DNA of 23,537 nucleotides from the IMG/VR virus record IMGVR_UViG_3300029267_001875, positions 1 to 23,537 of that record. One strand, written 5' to 3'. Source of the stretch: a virus. The notes under the pieces were generated by a model. That model was not told the DNA's origin, searched no databases, and saw only the letters and a list, made by a program, of their open reading frames with translations. The position numbers were made by a program, and so were the translations under genes. Positions 16,701 to 21,726 of this stretch are shown piece by piece. Numbering within the stretch: position 1 is the stretch's first letter; each line of letters starts with the position of its first letter.

Positions 16701-17516
16701 ACGATGGCGATGGACCCGGGGAACGTAAGCGATGCCGAGGCGAAGGCGATTGCCAATTACGTAAACATAGCAACCTGGCGGGGGAATGTGGCTGGGTTTG
16801 AGCAAACGGCTGCGCAACTGGGTGCCGTGATATGGACTCCTCGCGGGGTGGTCTCACGCTTCCAGTACCTTTTTGCTCAACCGCTCTTGTGGCCGGCGTT
16901 CAGGGGCCGACTGTCCGGGCGGGCGGCGAAGGTCATTGCATGGGAGTACGGCAGGACCTTAGCGGGAATGAGCATCTTCTACGGCACGTCGGCTGCGATG
17001 CTTCTCGCGGCCTTTGGGACCCCAGGGGACAACGAGGAGCGGGACAAGTGGAATATCACGTTCAACCCGTACAGTCCGGACTTCGGAAAGGTGCGGATTG
17101 GACGCACGCGGATCGATCCGATGGGTGGTCTGTCGCAGGTAACGAGACTGACTACGCGGGAGTCCACCAACGCCGTCAACGCCCTCTATCAGCTTTTCGG
17201 AGGGAGGCCAAGCAAACAAGCGAAGGCGGACATGAAGGACACTTTGTCGATCGCTGGAAGGTTTCTTCATCAGAAGTTCGCACCGGCGGCATCGATGGTC
17301 ACGGAGATTATGACCAGTGAGGACTATGACCGCGAGCAGGTCACCTTGGGGGGGGTAGCCGCCAAGGCCGTGCGTCCAATCATTTTTGAGGACGTCTACA
17401 CGAGCATCAAAGAGCATGGGGTCCCTGAAGGTATGGCATTGACGGTCCTGGCCATATTCGGGATGGGGCTCACCTACCACGAGCCTGAGCGGCCACCCCC
17501 CCAGAAGTGGCGATAG
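10755..17516 (+). CDS. Giant polyvalent internal/ejection protein: ART-like, zincin and C-terminal LPD domains
   Basis: 2253 residues. The N-terminus has a tandem 14-residue repeat with DEWWLEAPVV twice. Residues ~40-345 match a conserved phage region with Gly-rich, membrane-active helices (IPLMAAGGAIG, TGVVGVLG, TITGGVMGGGTNLM). A disordered linker (~370-440) covers a nested ORF. Residues ~500-830 are ADP-ribosyltransferase-like, as found in polyvalent proteins (HGSPHKFDKF at H507, AYGWGLYFAD, then GIRGIKYAD and NYVIFDDADI). Residues ~850-960 are a zincin, HEVGH at 866-870 with a likely third ligand in EEAFAGGFERY (E904 or E911). Long coiled coils fill ~1100-1840. Residues ~1850-2250 match the large polyvalent-associated C-terminal domain (FGKVRIGRTRIDPMGG), with one hydrophobic segment near 2070. 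Known polyvalent proteins travel with the DNA and protect it or modify host targets; that role is inferred here. Confidence 0.8.
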   Translation: MSRVQDEWWLEAPVVENVADEWWLEAPVVGDMVEQPKQPPPPRSFIQRGMDHMRDTAVVTAKGALGVPQAITGIADMIPITEAIPGPPGLKSVAKAAATQAGLPVHGWPGWMQERLGIDYEGAQQVLHNAYSAETQAAHRNVADAEGVLGKIDAALRNPRAIATTIGESIPLMAAGGAIGRAPALGKYGYAIGEGLVSAGSGAEQTRAETPGGLLSGKQAAIHAASGGLTGVVGVLGSKLASRLGIEDIDVLMAGGASDPAKRNILIKTLAGMLVEGGAEEGPQSIQEQIAQNLATGKPWYTGWDQAWVMGTITGGVMGGGTNLMTSLADLPHTPTRREWAKAVFGDISRYREAPSRKVRREQFKAAKQEAASRVRVDAPAASRTGMDRGVVPAANEGNVPARPPVTPTEEAGQPSGEERGAEPADAGVEPEGRTGVAERTRVEKQVKGVFGEEEGAAGMALMDAHAGVWAKATGRSADEWFSRVAAVEKGQEDDVSETALLHSAFHGSPHKFDKFTLDNIGTGEGAQAYGWGLYFADSESVARFYRDKLGGGWLLDGKPIAEMALDRDTLSELNRARAFVGKDETIDDAIKRVRQERKERQKAERSGEEGPSGWTEDLLAAEKAMKKYRSRLTRSKGSLYKVDLAPSQEEYLLWDKPLSEQSEKVKKALREVFPDGSGIDKAFLAKQPEASRKWWEAQKTYLEGVWGQTGEQFYTGQINKFYETVETEVNAKSAAEWASKSLHKAGIRGIKYADQDSRFAPPGQMRYRVRWSEDGTKPEVFEVATGQALDRQFATFAEADEWIASQEQESDRTHNYVIFDDADIAIEEVLESRRRGRVTGAVQFAEDGRATIVAFQRGDVATLVHEVGHIFRRSIGEVDADLLSRAERDLGVTDGNWTVEAEEAFAGGFERYLRDGRAPTATLTKVFEQLRDWLLAIYSAIRGTALERNVSPELRGVFDRMLGGKAAPASPQTPPPLPGVPGGPGTVSTQNAYTQAQRAVHGMNPKAPVVTREWVKLHGQAMAMSDAEVTKVVDELRNDPKSSSDQREFVLLRRMNEIENQHASAVSSGDMPAAAAAEAQLVDIYTIAEKVGSEEGRALNARKAWIRDDNSLLGSIRRATKKNGRPLTEIERQQLVERRQELDALEAALAERERQQVEAAAERTVSEAVAKRQETLKSRYEKVVNAILDAYGITGVTFANVEAEAKRRVSEEAEAAKAYNYAYRQAAKATGLWPKVIDKIEDGQLVAPSGRPYDINEYGRLDEKAPMLAREYPELGIQSTPADAEQTGNEAADLVKVLKRGIRHVPGWHEKLDEVAHALVAERGRELPLGFSLEREVTQADRDFEGRGLDESESSTVDDAGFDWGTGTQMPPRGGKPKPLTAKEKAERAGQRLKEASAELLDSLVALGPLKFAEPADTVRRYDRFQAALADAALACIEYGIRSFNAAVVRLTADMGRRMTPMVREAFRKEWDALVGEGVIPSPVIDPNDDSEFSEHAQKVLSWVVQSGVTDTQQALDEVHAELQTIRPNITREESGKAASGYGQFKPLNKDAVSLTRRRIRGELQQHSKIDDLERAIAEAQRLRAEGKSEAEIAEAIKEFLPKKTGVERRTPEQAERELISQVEDLKKEIPVSTEGTERQLKTRLATAKTAVLNQIENLEAGRPGRKPRTPGPTDAELEAHRKRRDKLQAAYDEMNPRDRKKRTPEQETKATLRGLDRAIEDLEGDLGRGYVGRPGKPVSRTSPEIDAKRKKLARLKELREEIRELDPEFQKDEYARRLAARKQMLKRKLAAYEDRWARKDFAKKPVRRSPEDEETLRLRHQISEANKRQRAAEDRIARANRLMREKIAVVPLDVSRTIKSVWSSVDASFLLRQGVLVAAGHPIRAVQQQGRSLRAALSDKEFFALQEGIAARDNARSGLYGRAKLELLDISGPLVSRSEEYQSTFVQKIPYIGGAIKASERAFVAQGNQMRADLFDSMIATMAMDPGNVSDAEAKAIANYVNIATWRGNVAGFEQTAAQLGAVIWTPRGVVSRFQYLFAQPLLWPAFRGRLSGRAAKVIAWEYGRTLAGMSIFYGTSAAMLLAAFGTPGDNEERDKWNITFNPYSPDFGKVRIGRTRIDPMGGLSQVTRLTTRESTNAVNALYQLFGGRPSKQAKADMKDTLSIAGRFLHQKFAPAASMVTEIMTSEDYDREQVTLGGVAAKAVRPIIFEDVYTSIKEHGVPEGMALTVLAIFGMGLTYHEPERPPPQKWR
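10770..10834 (+). repeat. Tandem 42-nt repeat encoding DEWWLEAPVV twice
   Basis: A 23-base identical segment occurs at 10770-10792 and 10812-10834, 42 nt apart, so the protein begins with two copies of a 14-residue unit carrying DEWWLEAPVV. The core bases are identical while the flanks differ, which suggests a recent or selected duplication. Trp-rich acidic repeats at the front of an injected protein could be a packaging or scaffold-docking tag. Confidence 0.85.
11875..12066 (+). CDS. Nested 63-codon ORF in +1 frame inside the polyvalent gene
   Basis: GTG 11875 is preceded by a perfect AGGAGG at 11860-11865 with a nine-base spacer. The product begins VYELTPQQQAELEWIEELS and continues as a basic amphipathic helix (RSRQLKRLANHRAKN), stopping at TAG 12064-12066. 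By hand count about 54 of 63 codons end in G or C, against about 24 of 63 in the overlapping main frame, which there encodes only a low-complexity Ala/Pro/Glu linker. The ORF fits exactly between the membrane-active region and the ART region of the large protein. No family is recognised. It may be a real overlapping gene, or an older separate gene bridged when its neighbours fused. Confidence 0.5.
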   Translation: MYELTPQQQAELEWIEELSRRQTREMFLHALRSRQLKRLANHRAKNVVLNRRMLESNPRDGRE

Positions 17517-17535
17517 CCAGTCTTGCTTTCTTTCT
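17508..17535 (+). terminator. Weak candidate terminator after the virion module
   Basis: A short TGGC-GATA-GCCA hairpin (17508-17519) lies over the stop of the polyvalent gene and is followed by a pyrimidine-rich stretch (TCTTGCTTTCTTTCTC). The stem is only four base pairs and the tract is interrupted, so it would be inefficient. It overlaps the -35 of the next promoter. Confidence 0.2.
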
Positions 17536-17551
17536 CGGCGGGTGGTACTAT
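17523..17551 (+). promoter_or_regulatory. Sigma-70 promoter for a leaderless XRE gene
   Basis: TTGCTT at 17523-17528, a 17-base spacer and TACTAT at 17546-17551, with TG at 17543-17544 forming an extended -10. Transcription would start about seven bases on, at 17558, which is the A of the repressor's ATG. No ribosome-binding site precedes that ATG. Together this points to a leaderless mRNA. Confidence 0.7.
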
Positions 17552-17557
17552 ACACGT

Positions 17558-17854
17558 ATGACGAATCCCGCCCCGATAGAAGAAGACGAAGGCCAGATTC
17601 AAGAGTCTCTTGTGCAGACCTTCCGGGACAATGTCCAGTTTGTGCGGGACTACCGTGGATTTTCTCAATCTGAGTTCGCCCGTAGATTGGGCCGATCGCC
17701 TGGCTACGTGTGCGACATCGAACACGGCCGCCGTAGCCCAAATCTGACGACCGTCGCGCTGTTTGCAAAGGCATTGGGCATCGAGGCGTCTCTTCTTCTT
17801 TCCGAGGACGTCTCGCTCCTCGTGGACACGGCGCTCGCGTCCGAGCCCGAATAA
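17558..17854 (+). CDS. XRE-family HTH repressor (leaderless)
   Basis: 98 residues. I chose ATG 17558 rather than an in-frame start at 17507, because the promoter -10 ends at 17551 and the longer form would overlap the previous gene and add a hydrophobic leader not seen in repressors. Residues ~22-82 are an XRE/Cro-C1 helix-turn-helix: FRDNVQFVRDYRGFSQSEFARRLG, then SPGYVCDIEHGRRSPNLTTV and KALGI. The acidic N-terminal (residues 1-20) and C-terminal tails are unremarkable. It sits alone between the virion and recombination modules with its own promoter, so it probably controls the downstream operon promoter at 17890-17918 or host promoters. Leaderless translation suits early low-level expression. 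Confidence 0.8.
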   Translation: MTNPAPIEEDEGQIQESLVQTFRDNVQFVRDYRGFSQSEFARRLGRSPGYVCDIEHGRRSPNLTTVALFAKALGIEASLLLSEDVSLLVDTALASEPE

Positions 17855-17855
17855 G

Positions 17856-17879
17856 GGCGGATTTCTTTCACAATCCACC
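17856..17879 (+). terminator. Possible weak terminator after the XRE gene
   Basis: GGCGGATT (17856-17863) pairs with AATCCACC (17872-17879) with one C-A mismatch across an eight-base loop, right after the XRE stop. The following bases are pyrimidine-rich but not a T-tract. It may separate the repressor transcript from the next promoter. Confidence 0.3.
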
Positions 17880-17889
17880 TTCCTGTCCC

Positions 17890-17918
17890 TTGACCCTTTT
17901 CGGCAATTGTGGTAGTAT
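17890..17918 (+). promoter_or_regulatory. Sigma-70 promoter of the csrA-like/recombination operon
   Basis: TTGACC at 17890-17895, a 17-base spacer and TAGTAT at 17913-17918, with TG at 17910-17911 as an extended -10. It shares TGGTA[C/G]TAT with the XRE promoter. The predicted start is near 17925, giving a ~114-nt leader before the csrA-like ATG at 18039. Confidence 0.75.
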
Positions 17919-17924
17919 TCTCCT

Positions 17925-18038
17925 GCTGAGGACGTGACGGGTCGTGTGAGGCTAGGCTACGGAGTAGCTAGACGTCACGTCGGAAGGAACTCGCCCGGCT
18001 GAGCAAGACGCGAGGCCGGGCTGAAGGAGGGAACCGTA
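17925..18038 (+). promoter_or_regulatory. Structured leader RNA with GGA-triloop hairpin, candidate CsrA autoregulatory element
   Basis: An outer stem pairs GACGTGAC (17931-17938) with GTCACGTC (17974-17981). Inside it, CTA-GCTAC (17952-17960, bulged G at 17955) pairs with GTAGCTAG (17964-17971), leaving GGA (17961-17963) as the whole loop. A third stem pairs GCCCGGC (17993-17999) with GCCGGGC (18015-18021). GGA also occurs at 17930, 17982, 17986 and twice in the ribosome-binding site AAGGAGGGA (18024-18032). Known CsrA proteins bind GGA in hairpin loops and block the ribosome-binding site. Feedback by the downstream protein is therefore likely but inferred. Confidence 0.6.
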
Positions 18039-18410
18039 ATGCTAGTTCTTTCGCGCCGACGCGGCGAGTGGGTGACTGTCGAGGGCCCCTGCCGCGTCGT
18101 TCTGGTTTCTCTAAACGGCGACACGGCACAACTCGGCTTCGAGGCCGAGCGTTCCGTGACGATTCTTCGCGAGGAGGTGCCTCGACGGCCAGAACCGCTA
18201 AGCGATAACGACTTCAAGTACCCCGAAATGGCGAGGGTCCTTCAGGCCGTGCCCATGATTCAGTGGCGGCGTTGCTGGAAGTGTAATCAGGTGGACCTCT
18301 ATCGTGACAACATGCTGCCGGCGTGCCGCTGTCATGCGTGCGGGTCGGCAGACACTCGTATTATGCGGGAGGAAAGCGCCCTGCTGCATGGGAGGAAGGA
18401 TTCAGAATGA
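18039..18410 (+). CDS. CsrA-like RNA-binding protein fused to a C-terminal zinc ribbon
   Basis: 123 residues; ATG 18039 follows AAGGAGGGAA. Residues 1-47 match CsrA: MLVLSRRRGEWV at the front and VTILREEV at 40-47, keeping L4, R6, R7, R44 and E45-E46, the positions that bind GGA RNA in E. coli CsrA. Ordinary CsrA stops near residue 60. Here residues ~50-75 form a linker and ~79-101 a zinc ribbon: C79-W-K-C82 and C96-R-C98-H-A-C101-G. CsrA represses translation by covering ribosome-binding sites; the ribbon could add RNA, ribosome or protein contacts. It opens the recombination operon, and its stop overlaps the exonuclease start by ATGA. The CsrA half is secure; the function of the fusion is unknown. 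Confidence 0.8.
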   Translation: MLVLSRRRGEWVTVEGPCRVVLVSLNGDTAQLGFEAERSVTILREEVPRRPEPLSDNDFKYPEMARVLQAVPMIQWRRCWKCNQVDLYRDNMLPACRCHACGSADTRIMREESALLHGRKDSE

Positions 18411-19405
18411 GCGATGATTCAGAACGGGCCGCATGGCTTGCTGAAAGGGCGACCGGCATAGGTGGCAGCGATGCCGCCGCCGTTTGCGGGATGTCGCCGT
18501 GGAGTACCCCGCTGGACGTGTATATGTCCAAGGTCGGGTATCTCGACCAGGTGGGCCAAGGGCGAGATGACGAGACGACCGACATGCGGCGGGGTACGTT
18601 GCTGGAACCGGTGGTCCTCCAGATGTACACAGATGAGACGGGGAGGGTGGTCCGGACCCCGGAAAAGACCTACGTCAATCCAGAGCATTCGTTCGTTCGC
18701 GCGAATCTGGACGGAATATGCCTCGCGAACACGGTGGGGATTGAGGCTAAGACGGCTCGGAGACGACAGGGGTGGGGCGAACCGTGGTCGGCTGAGGTTC
18801 CAATGGTCTATCTATTCCAGGTGCAGCATTACATGTTGGCGACGGGCTTGCAGGTGTTTCACCTGCCGGTGCTGTTCGGTGATTTCAAGTTTGAGATCTA
18901 CGAGGTCGAGGCGGACCGGGAGTTCCAGGAATTGCTCCTGGAGCATGAAGCCCGGTTCTGGGCGATGGTCGAGGCCCGCACGCCCCCGGAGCCAGTGAAC
19001 GATGCGGACGTATCGAAGCGCTGGCCGGTCAGTAAACCCGAGGGTCGCAAAGCAACTCAAGAGGACTTGGAGGTCGGCGGGCACTTGCTGGCCGTACGGG
19101 GCTATTTCAAGAACCTTGAGGCGGTGAAGAAATCTCTTGAGGCCGAGCTAAAGCGGTCCATGGAGGACGTCGAGGCGCTGGTCTGCGGCAATGAAACAAT
19201 CTGCACCTGGAAGACCGCCAAGGGAACGACTCGATTCGACGCCAAAAAGTTTCGGGCCGACCACCCGAAGCTGTACGAACAATACAGTTACGAGTCCGCC
19301 CCGAGTCGGACGTTTTTGTTCAAGGAGAAAGCCAAATGTCTGGAGATCATGCGACCGCTGCTACAGGAGAACCTGTTGCCGGGCAGGAAGTTGATCGGGC
19401 AGTAG
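18407..19405 (+). CDS. YqaJ/lambda-exo family phage exonuclease
   Basis: 332 residues from ATG 18407, overlapping the csrA-like stop as ATGA, with GGAGGAAGGA upstream; the open frame back to 18323 lies within that gene. Family motifs are clear: GIGGSDAAAVCGMSPWSTP (residues 17-35), RGTLLEP with E67, RANLDG with D102, the ExK pair E113-A-K115, and QVQHYMLATG (138-147). These form the PD-(D/E)XK nuclease core that degrades the 5' strand of double-stranded DNA ends. The C-terminal third (~220-332) is helical and charged. The gene for a probable annealing partner follows two genes later, so the pair likely forms a recombination system for genome end repair or concatemer formation. Confidence 0.88.
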   Translation: MSDDSERAAWLAERATGIGGSDAAAVCGMSPWSTPLDVYMSKVGYLDQVGQGRDDETTDMRRGTLLEPVVLQMYTDETGRVVRTPEKTYVNPEHSFVRANLDGICLANTVGIEAKTARRRQGWGEPWSAEVPMVYLFQVQHYMLATGLQVFHLPVLFGDFKFEIYEVEADREFQELLLEHEARFWAMVEARTPPEPVNDADVSKRWPVSKPEGRKATQEDLEVGGHLLAVRGYFKNLEAVKKSLEAELKRSMEDVEALVCGNETICTWKTAKGTTRFDAKKFRADHPKLYEQYSYESAPSRTFLFKEKAKCLEIMRPLLQENLLPGRKLIGQ

Positions 19406-19413
19406 GAGGCGAG

Positions 19414-19623
19414 ATGACCATAGCGGAGAATGTAGAGAGTGCTCGCTTGGCGAGAGACATGTCACAGGCGCGATTGGCCATGACTCTGGGTGTGGACGAA
19501 AACTACGTCCATTGCCTGGAGAGAGGCGACGTGAAGCCGTCTGGCTTCATGGCCACTCGGCTTGCGGATGCACTGAGAGTCGAGCGGGAGCGGTTTATTG
19601 AGGACTCTACTCTGGCGCGTTAG
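19414..19623 (+). CDS. Small XRE/Cro-like HTH protein
   Basis: 69 residues. ATG 19414 sits seven bases after AGGAGG; the open frame to 19336 lies inside the exonuclease gene and is rejected. Almost the whole protein is one helix-turn-helix: ENVESARLARDMSQARLAMTLG, VDENYVHCLERGDVKPSG and ATRLADALRV. It is shorter than the other XRE protein and could be a Cro-type partner to it. It lies between the exonuclease and the annealing-type protein, next to a 145-nt gap that could hold an operator. Confidence 0.78.
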   Translation: MTIAENVESARLARDMSQARLAMTLGVDENYVHCLERGDVKPSGFMATRLADALRVERERFIEDSTLAR

Positions 19624-19768
19624 GACAGTTGCACGATAACCAAATGAGGCTGGACGGCGTGAAGCCTACCAGTCGTGGCCAGCGCTTCCGGGTAGCACGC
19701 CCGGACAGAGGCCGGAATCCTAACGCGACCAGATTTATTTTGCCCTTGGGAAAACGGAGAACTACGCG
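19624..19768 (+). promoter_or_regulatory. 145-nt non-coding gap with several hairpins
   Basis: This is the longest gene-free gap inside the right-hand operon. AGGCT (19647-19651) pairs with AGCCT (19663-19667). TCCGGG (19687-19692) pairs with CCCGGA (19700-19705), and the same TTCCGG can alternatively pair with CCGGAA at 19712-19717, so two mutually exclusive folds exist. GGA occurs at 19652, 19703 and 19714 and in the ribosome-binding region (CGGAGA, 19755-19760). It could be a leader controlled by the csrA-like protein or an operator region for the XRE protein. I find no clear promoter or tRNA. Confidence 0.35.
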
Positions 19769-21160
19769 ATGAGTAAAGACAAGCTATCTACGGAAATCGC
19801 TCCCCAGCAGGGCTCTGGCGGTTTCATGACGCAGGCCCGGGACATGGGCATACCGCCCTCCGTTTTGGCCGAGCAACAGCGGGCCAAGACCGAGATTGAG
19901 GCGGCCCTTACTGTTGCCGCGTCCATGCCGCGGGACGAGAAGCGAGCCATGGATGCTATCCTGGTCAGTTGCCAGAGGGAGGGTCTTGCTGCCAAGTCTC
20001 AGTACCAATACAGCCGTGGTGGGACGGACATATCCGGGGCGAGCATCGTTTTGATGGAAGCGATTGCCCAGCGGTGGGGCAATATCGATTTCGGCTTCCG
20101 CGAGTTGTCCCGGTATCCCGCGAGGGGCAAGGAGCCTGGCCAGTCGACGGTTGAAGCCTATGCGTGGGACCTGGAGAGCAACACACGGCGCAAGGTTCAG
20201 TTCACCGTCGAGCACGCGATGAAGGCAAAGGGACGGGTAAAATTGCTGACCGACCCTCGGGACATCTACGAATACGTGGCCAATCAGTCGCAACGGCGTG
20301 TGCGAACTTGCCTGGAGAACATCATCCCCCGGGATATCGTGGAGGCGGCATGTGAGCAGTGCAACGAGACGCTCAAGGCCGAGATCAAGGACGTGAAGGA
20401 ATCGACTCAGAAGATGCTCCAGGCGTTTGCTGATCTCGATGTCACGCAGGCGATGGTCGAGGCGCGGATTCAGCGGCATCTTGAAGCCATCACTTCGGCC
20501 CAGATTATCAGCCTTCGGAAAATCTACACTTCCATCAAGGACGGCATTTCCTCGGCTGAGGATTGGTTCGATATGAGTGAGGCGGAGGCGAAGCAGGAGA
20601 AGACGACGGTAGCTGACAAGGCCAAGGAGGCGATGCGGAAGAAGGCCGACGAGACTGCACCCAAACAGGCCAGAGATGAAACACCGTCGTCACCGCAAGC
20701 CGCGGAGCGGGAGCACATCAAGGTGGCCATAGAGCAGGCGTGCGACGAGATGGGTAAGGTGGAGACCATCGACGAGATCAAGGCGGTAGACTCGACTTTT
20801 GCCGCCCGCGAGGATGTGACCGACGCGGCCAAGCGGCTCGTACACGCCACCGCTGGGGCCAGAATCAAGGAGTTGGAGTTGTTTCCCTCTCCTCAAGAGG
20901 AGCCCACGTCCGAGGCAAAGACCGAGAAGCCAGAGCCCGAGAAGACATCCACGAAGCCCAAAGAGGAGCCCGACACCCCCGACTGCGCCGAGCAGGTGGC
21001 ACAGTGGCTCGTGGACCTCGAGGAAGTCGAGACGATTCGTGGTCTCAAGCAGGCTAGGGAGGGTATTCCGGCGGCGTGGCCGGAGGATGCGAAAGAGATG
21101 ATCCGGGCCAAGATCAACACGCGAATTGACAAGCTCCGGGGCACCAAGGACGGACAATAA
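19769..21160 (+). CDS. Phage recombination protein, probable ssDNA-annealing partner of the exonuclease
   Basis: 463 residues. Residues ~35-210 match a phage family I recall next to exonucleases: AMDAILVSCQREGLAAKSQY, RGGTDISGASIVLMEAIAQRWGN, DFGFRELSR, VEAYAWDLESNTRRKVQFTV, LLTDPRDIYEYVANQSQRR and LENIIPRDIVEAA. The order resembles annealing proteins of Erf/RecT-like modules, though it is not RecT itself. Residues ~225-250 are helical. From ~325 two diverged helical repeats appear, sharing (K/E)VETI-x2-(I/L)K, joined by a Pro/Glu/Lys/Thr linker (~395-420). Start ATG 19769 follows CGGAGA. Annealing is inferred from context and recalled similarity, not a visible catalytic motif. Confidence 0.7.
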   Translation: MSKDKLSTEIAPQQGSGGFMTQARDMGIPPSVLAEQQRAKTEIEAALTVAASMPRDEKRAMDAILVSCQREGLAAKSQYQYSRGGTDISGASIVLMEAIAQRWGNIDFGFRELSRYPARGKEPGQSTVEAYAWDLESNTRRKVQFTVEHAMKAKGRVKLLTDPRDIYEYVANQSQRRVRTCLENIIPRDIVEAACEQCNETLKAEIKDVKESTQKMLQAFADLDVTQAMVEARIQRHLEAITSAQIISLRKIYTSIKDGISSAEDWFDMSEAEAKQEKTTVADKAKEAMRKKADETAPKQARDETPSSPQAAEREHIKVAIEQACDEMGKVETIDEIKAVDSTFAAREDVTDAAKRLVHATAGARIKELELFPSPQEEPTSEAKTEKPEPEKTSTKPKEEPDTPDCAEQVAQWLVDLEEVETIRGLKQAREGIPAAWPEDAKEMIRAKINTRIDKLRGTKDGQ

Positions 21161-21178
21161 ACGAGGAGGGTTAACGAC

Positions 21179-21310
21179 ATGAAAATAGAATGCCCCCAGT
21201 GCGGTAGCAAACGCACTTACGAGACGGAGGTGGACCGGTGCGAAGCGGACGATTATTATCTATGCGACGACTCACCGGCAGGCTATCCCACTGGGGAGGT
21301 GGAAACATGA
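21179..21310 (+). CDS. 43-residue zinc-ribbon protein
   Basis: ATG 21179 follows GAGGAGGG (21163-21170) with eight bases between, a strong ribosome-binding site. The product starts MKIECPQCGSKRTYETEVDR and has C5-x2-C8, C21 and C29, consistent with a single zinc-binding ribbon half or a zinc-ribbon with an atypical second pair. The rest is acidic and the stop overlaps the ASCH start as ATGA. Small single-domain zinc proteins are common in phages; a role as a nucleic-acid or protein adaptor is inferred. Confidence 0.65.
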   Translation: MKIECPQCGSKRTYETEVDRCEADDYYLCDDSPAGYPTGEVET

Positions 21311-21726
21311 GGGCACTGACGATCTCTCAACCATACGCCAGCCTCATTGCCGATGGCCTTAAGCCGGTAGAGAACCGGCGATGGCCGACGAAGTATCGCG
21401 GGCCGCTCGCGATCCATGCGGGGAAAGGGACGCAATACCTGGACGGTGCCGAATTGGCGCAGTACCCAACGGGGGCGGTGATTGCAACGTGTCAATTGAT
21501 CGCGTGCTTCAGCCGGGATGAGGCAATAGTCCTGGCCGATCAGAAGACGCTGTCCCGGGAACTCATGGACCTCGGGTGGGAATTGGGGCATATGCTCTGG
21601 CTGTTGGGCCACGAGCATTGCGAGGGGCCGTTGTGTTGGGTGCTGTCGGATGTGGCGAAGCTGCCAGAGCCGATTCCCGCAAGAGGCCGGCAAGGACTGT
21701 GGGAGTGTAGGGAGGTAGCTACGTGA
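21307..21726 (+). CDS. ASCH-domain protein
   Basis: 139 residues from ATG 21307, overlapping the small zinc protein by ATGA. The N-terminus is the ASCH/PUA-like signature: MRALTISQPYASLIADGLK, then PVENRRWPTKYRGPLAIHAG and K at the end of the strand. The middle holds VIATCQLIACFSRDEA and the end WVLSDVAKLPEPIPARGRQG, as in full-length family members. ASCH domains bind nucleic acids and some hydrolyse modified nucleosides. The gene lies directly before a C5-cytosine methyltransferase and overlaps it by GTGA, so a link to modified DNA or RNA is possible but unproven. Confidence 0.85.
   Translation: MRALTISQPYASLIADGLKPVENRRWPTKYRGPLAIHAGKGTQYLDGAELAQYPTGAVIATCQLIACFSRDEAIVLADQKTLSRELMDLGWELGHMLWLLGHEHCEGPLCWVLSDVAKLPEPIPARGRQGLWECREVAT

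Noticed and set aside
17348-17355. Run of eight G as a frameshift site in the polyvalent gene
   Set aside because: The protein reads sensibly and keeps family-like sequence on both sides of the run, so no frame change is needed.
17507-17557. Longer start for the XRE repressor
   Set aside because: It would begin before the predicted promoter -10 and overlap the previous gene; the -10 position predicts a transcript starting at ATG 17558.
19624-19768. Possible tRNA in the intergenic gap
   Set aside because: The stems do not form a cloverleaf, and there is no anticodon stem or T-arm consensus.
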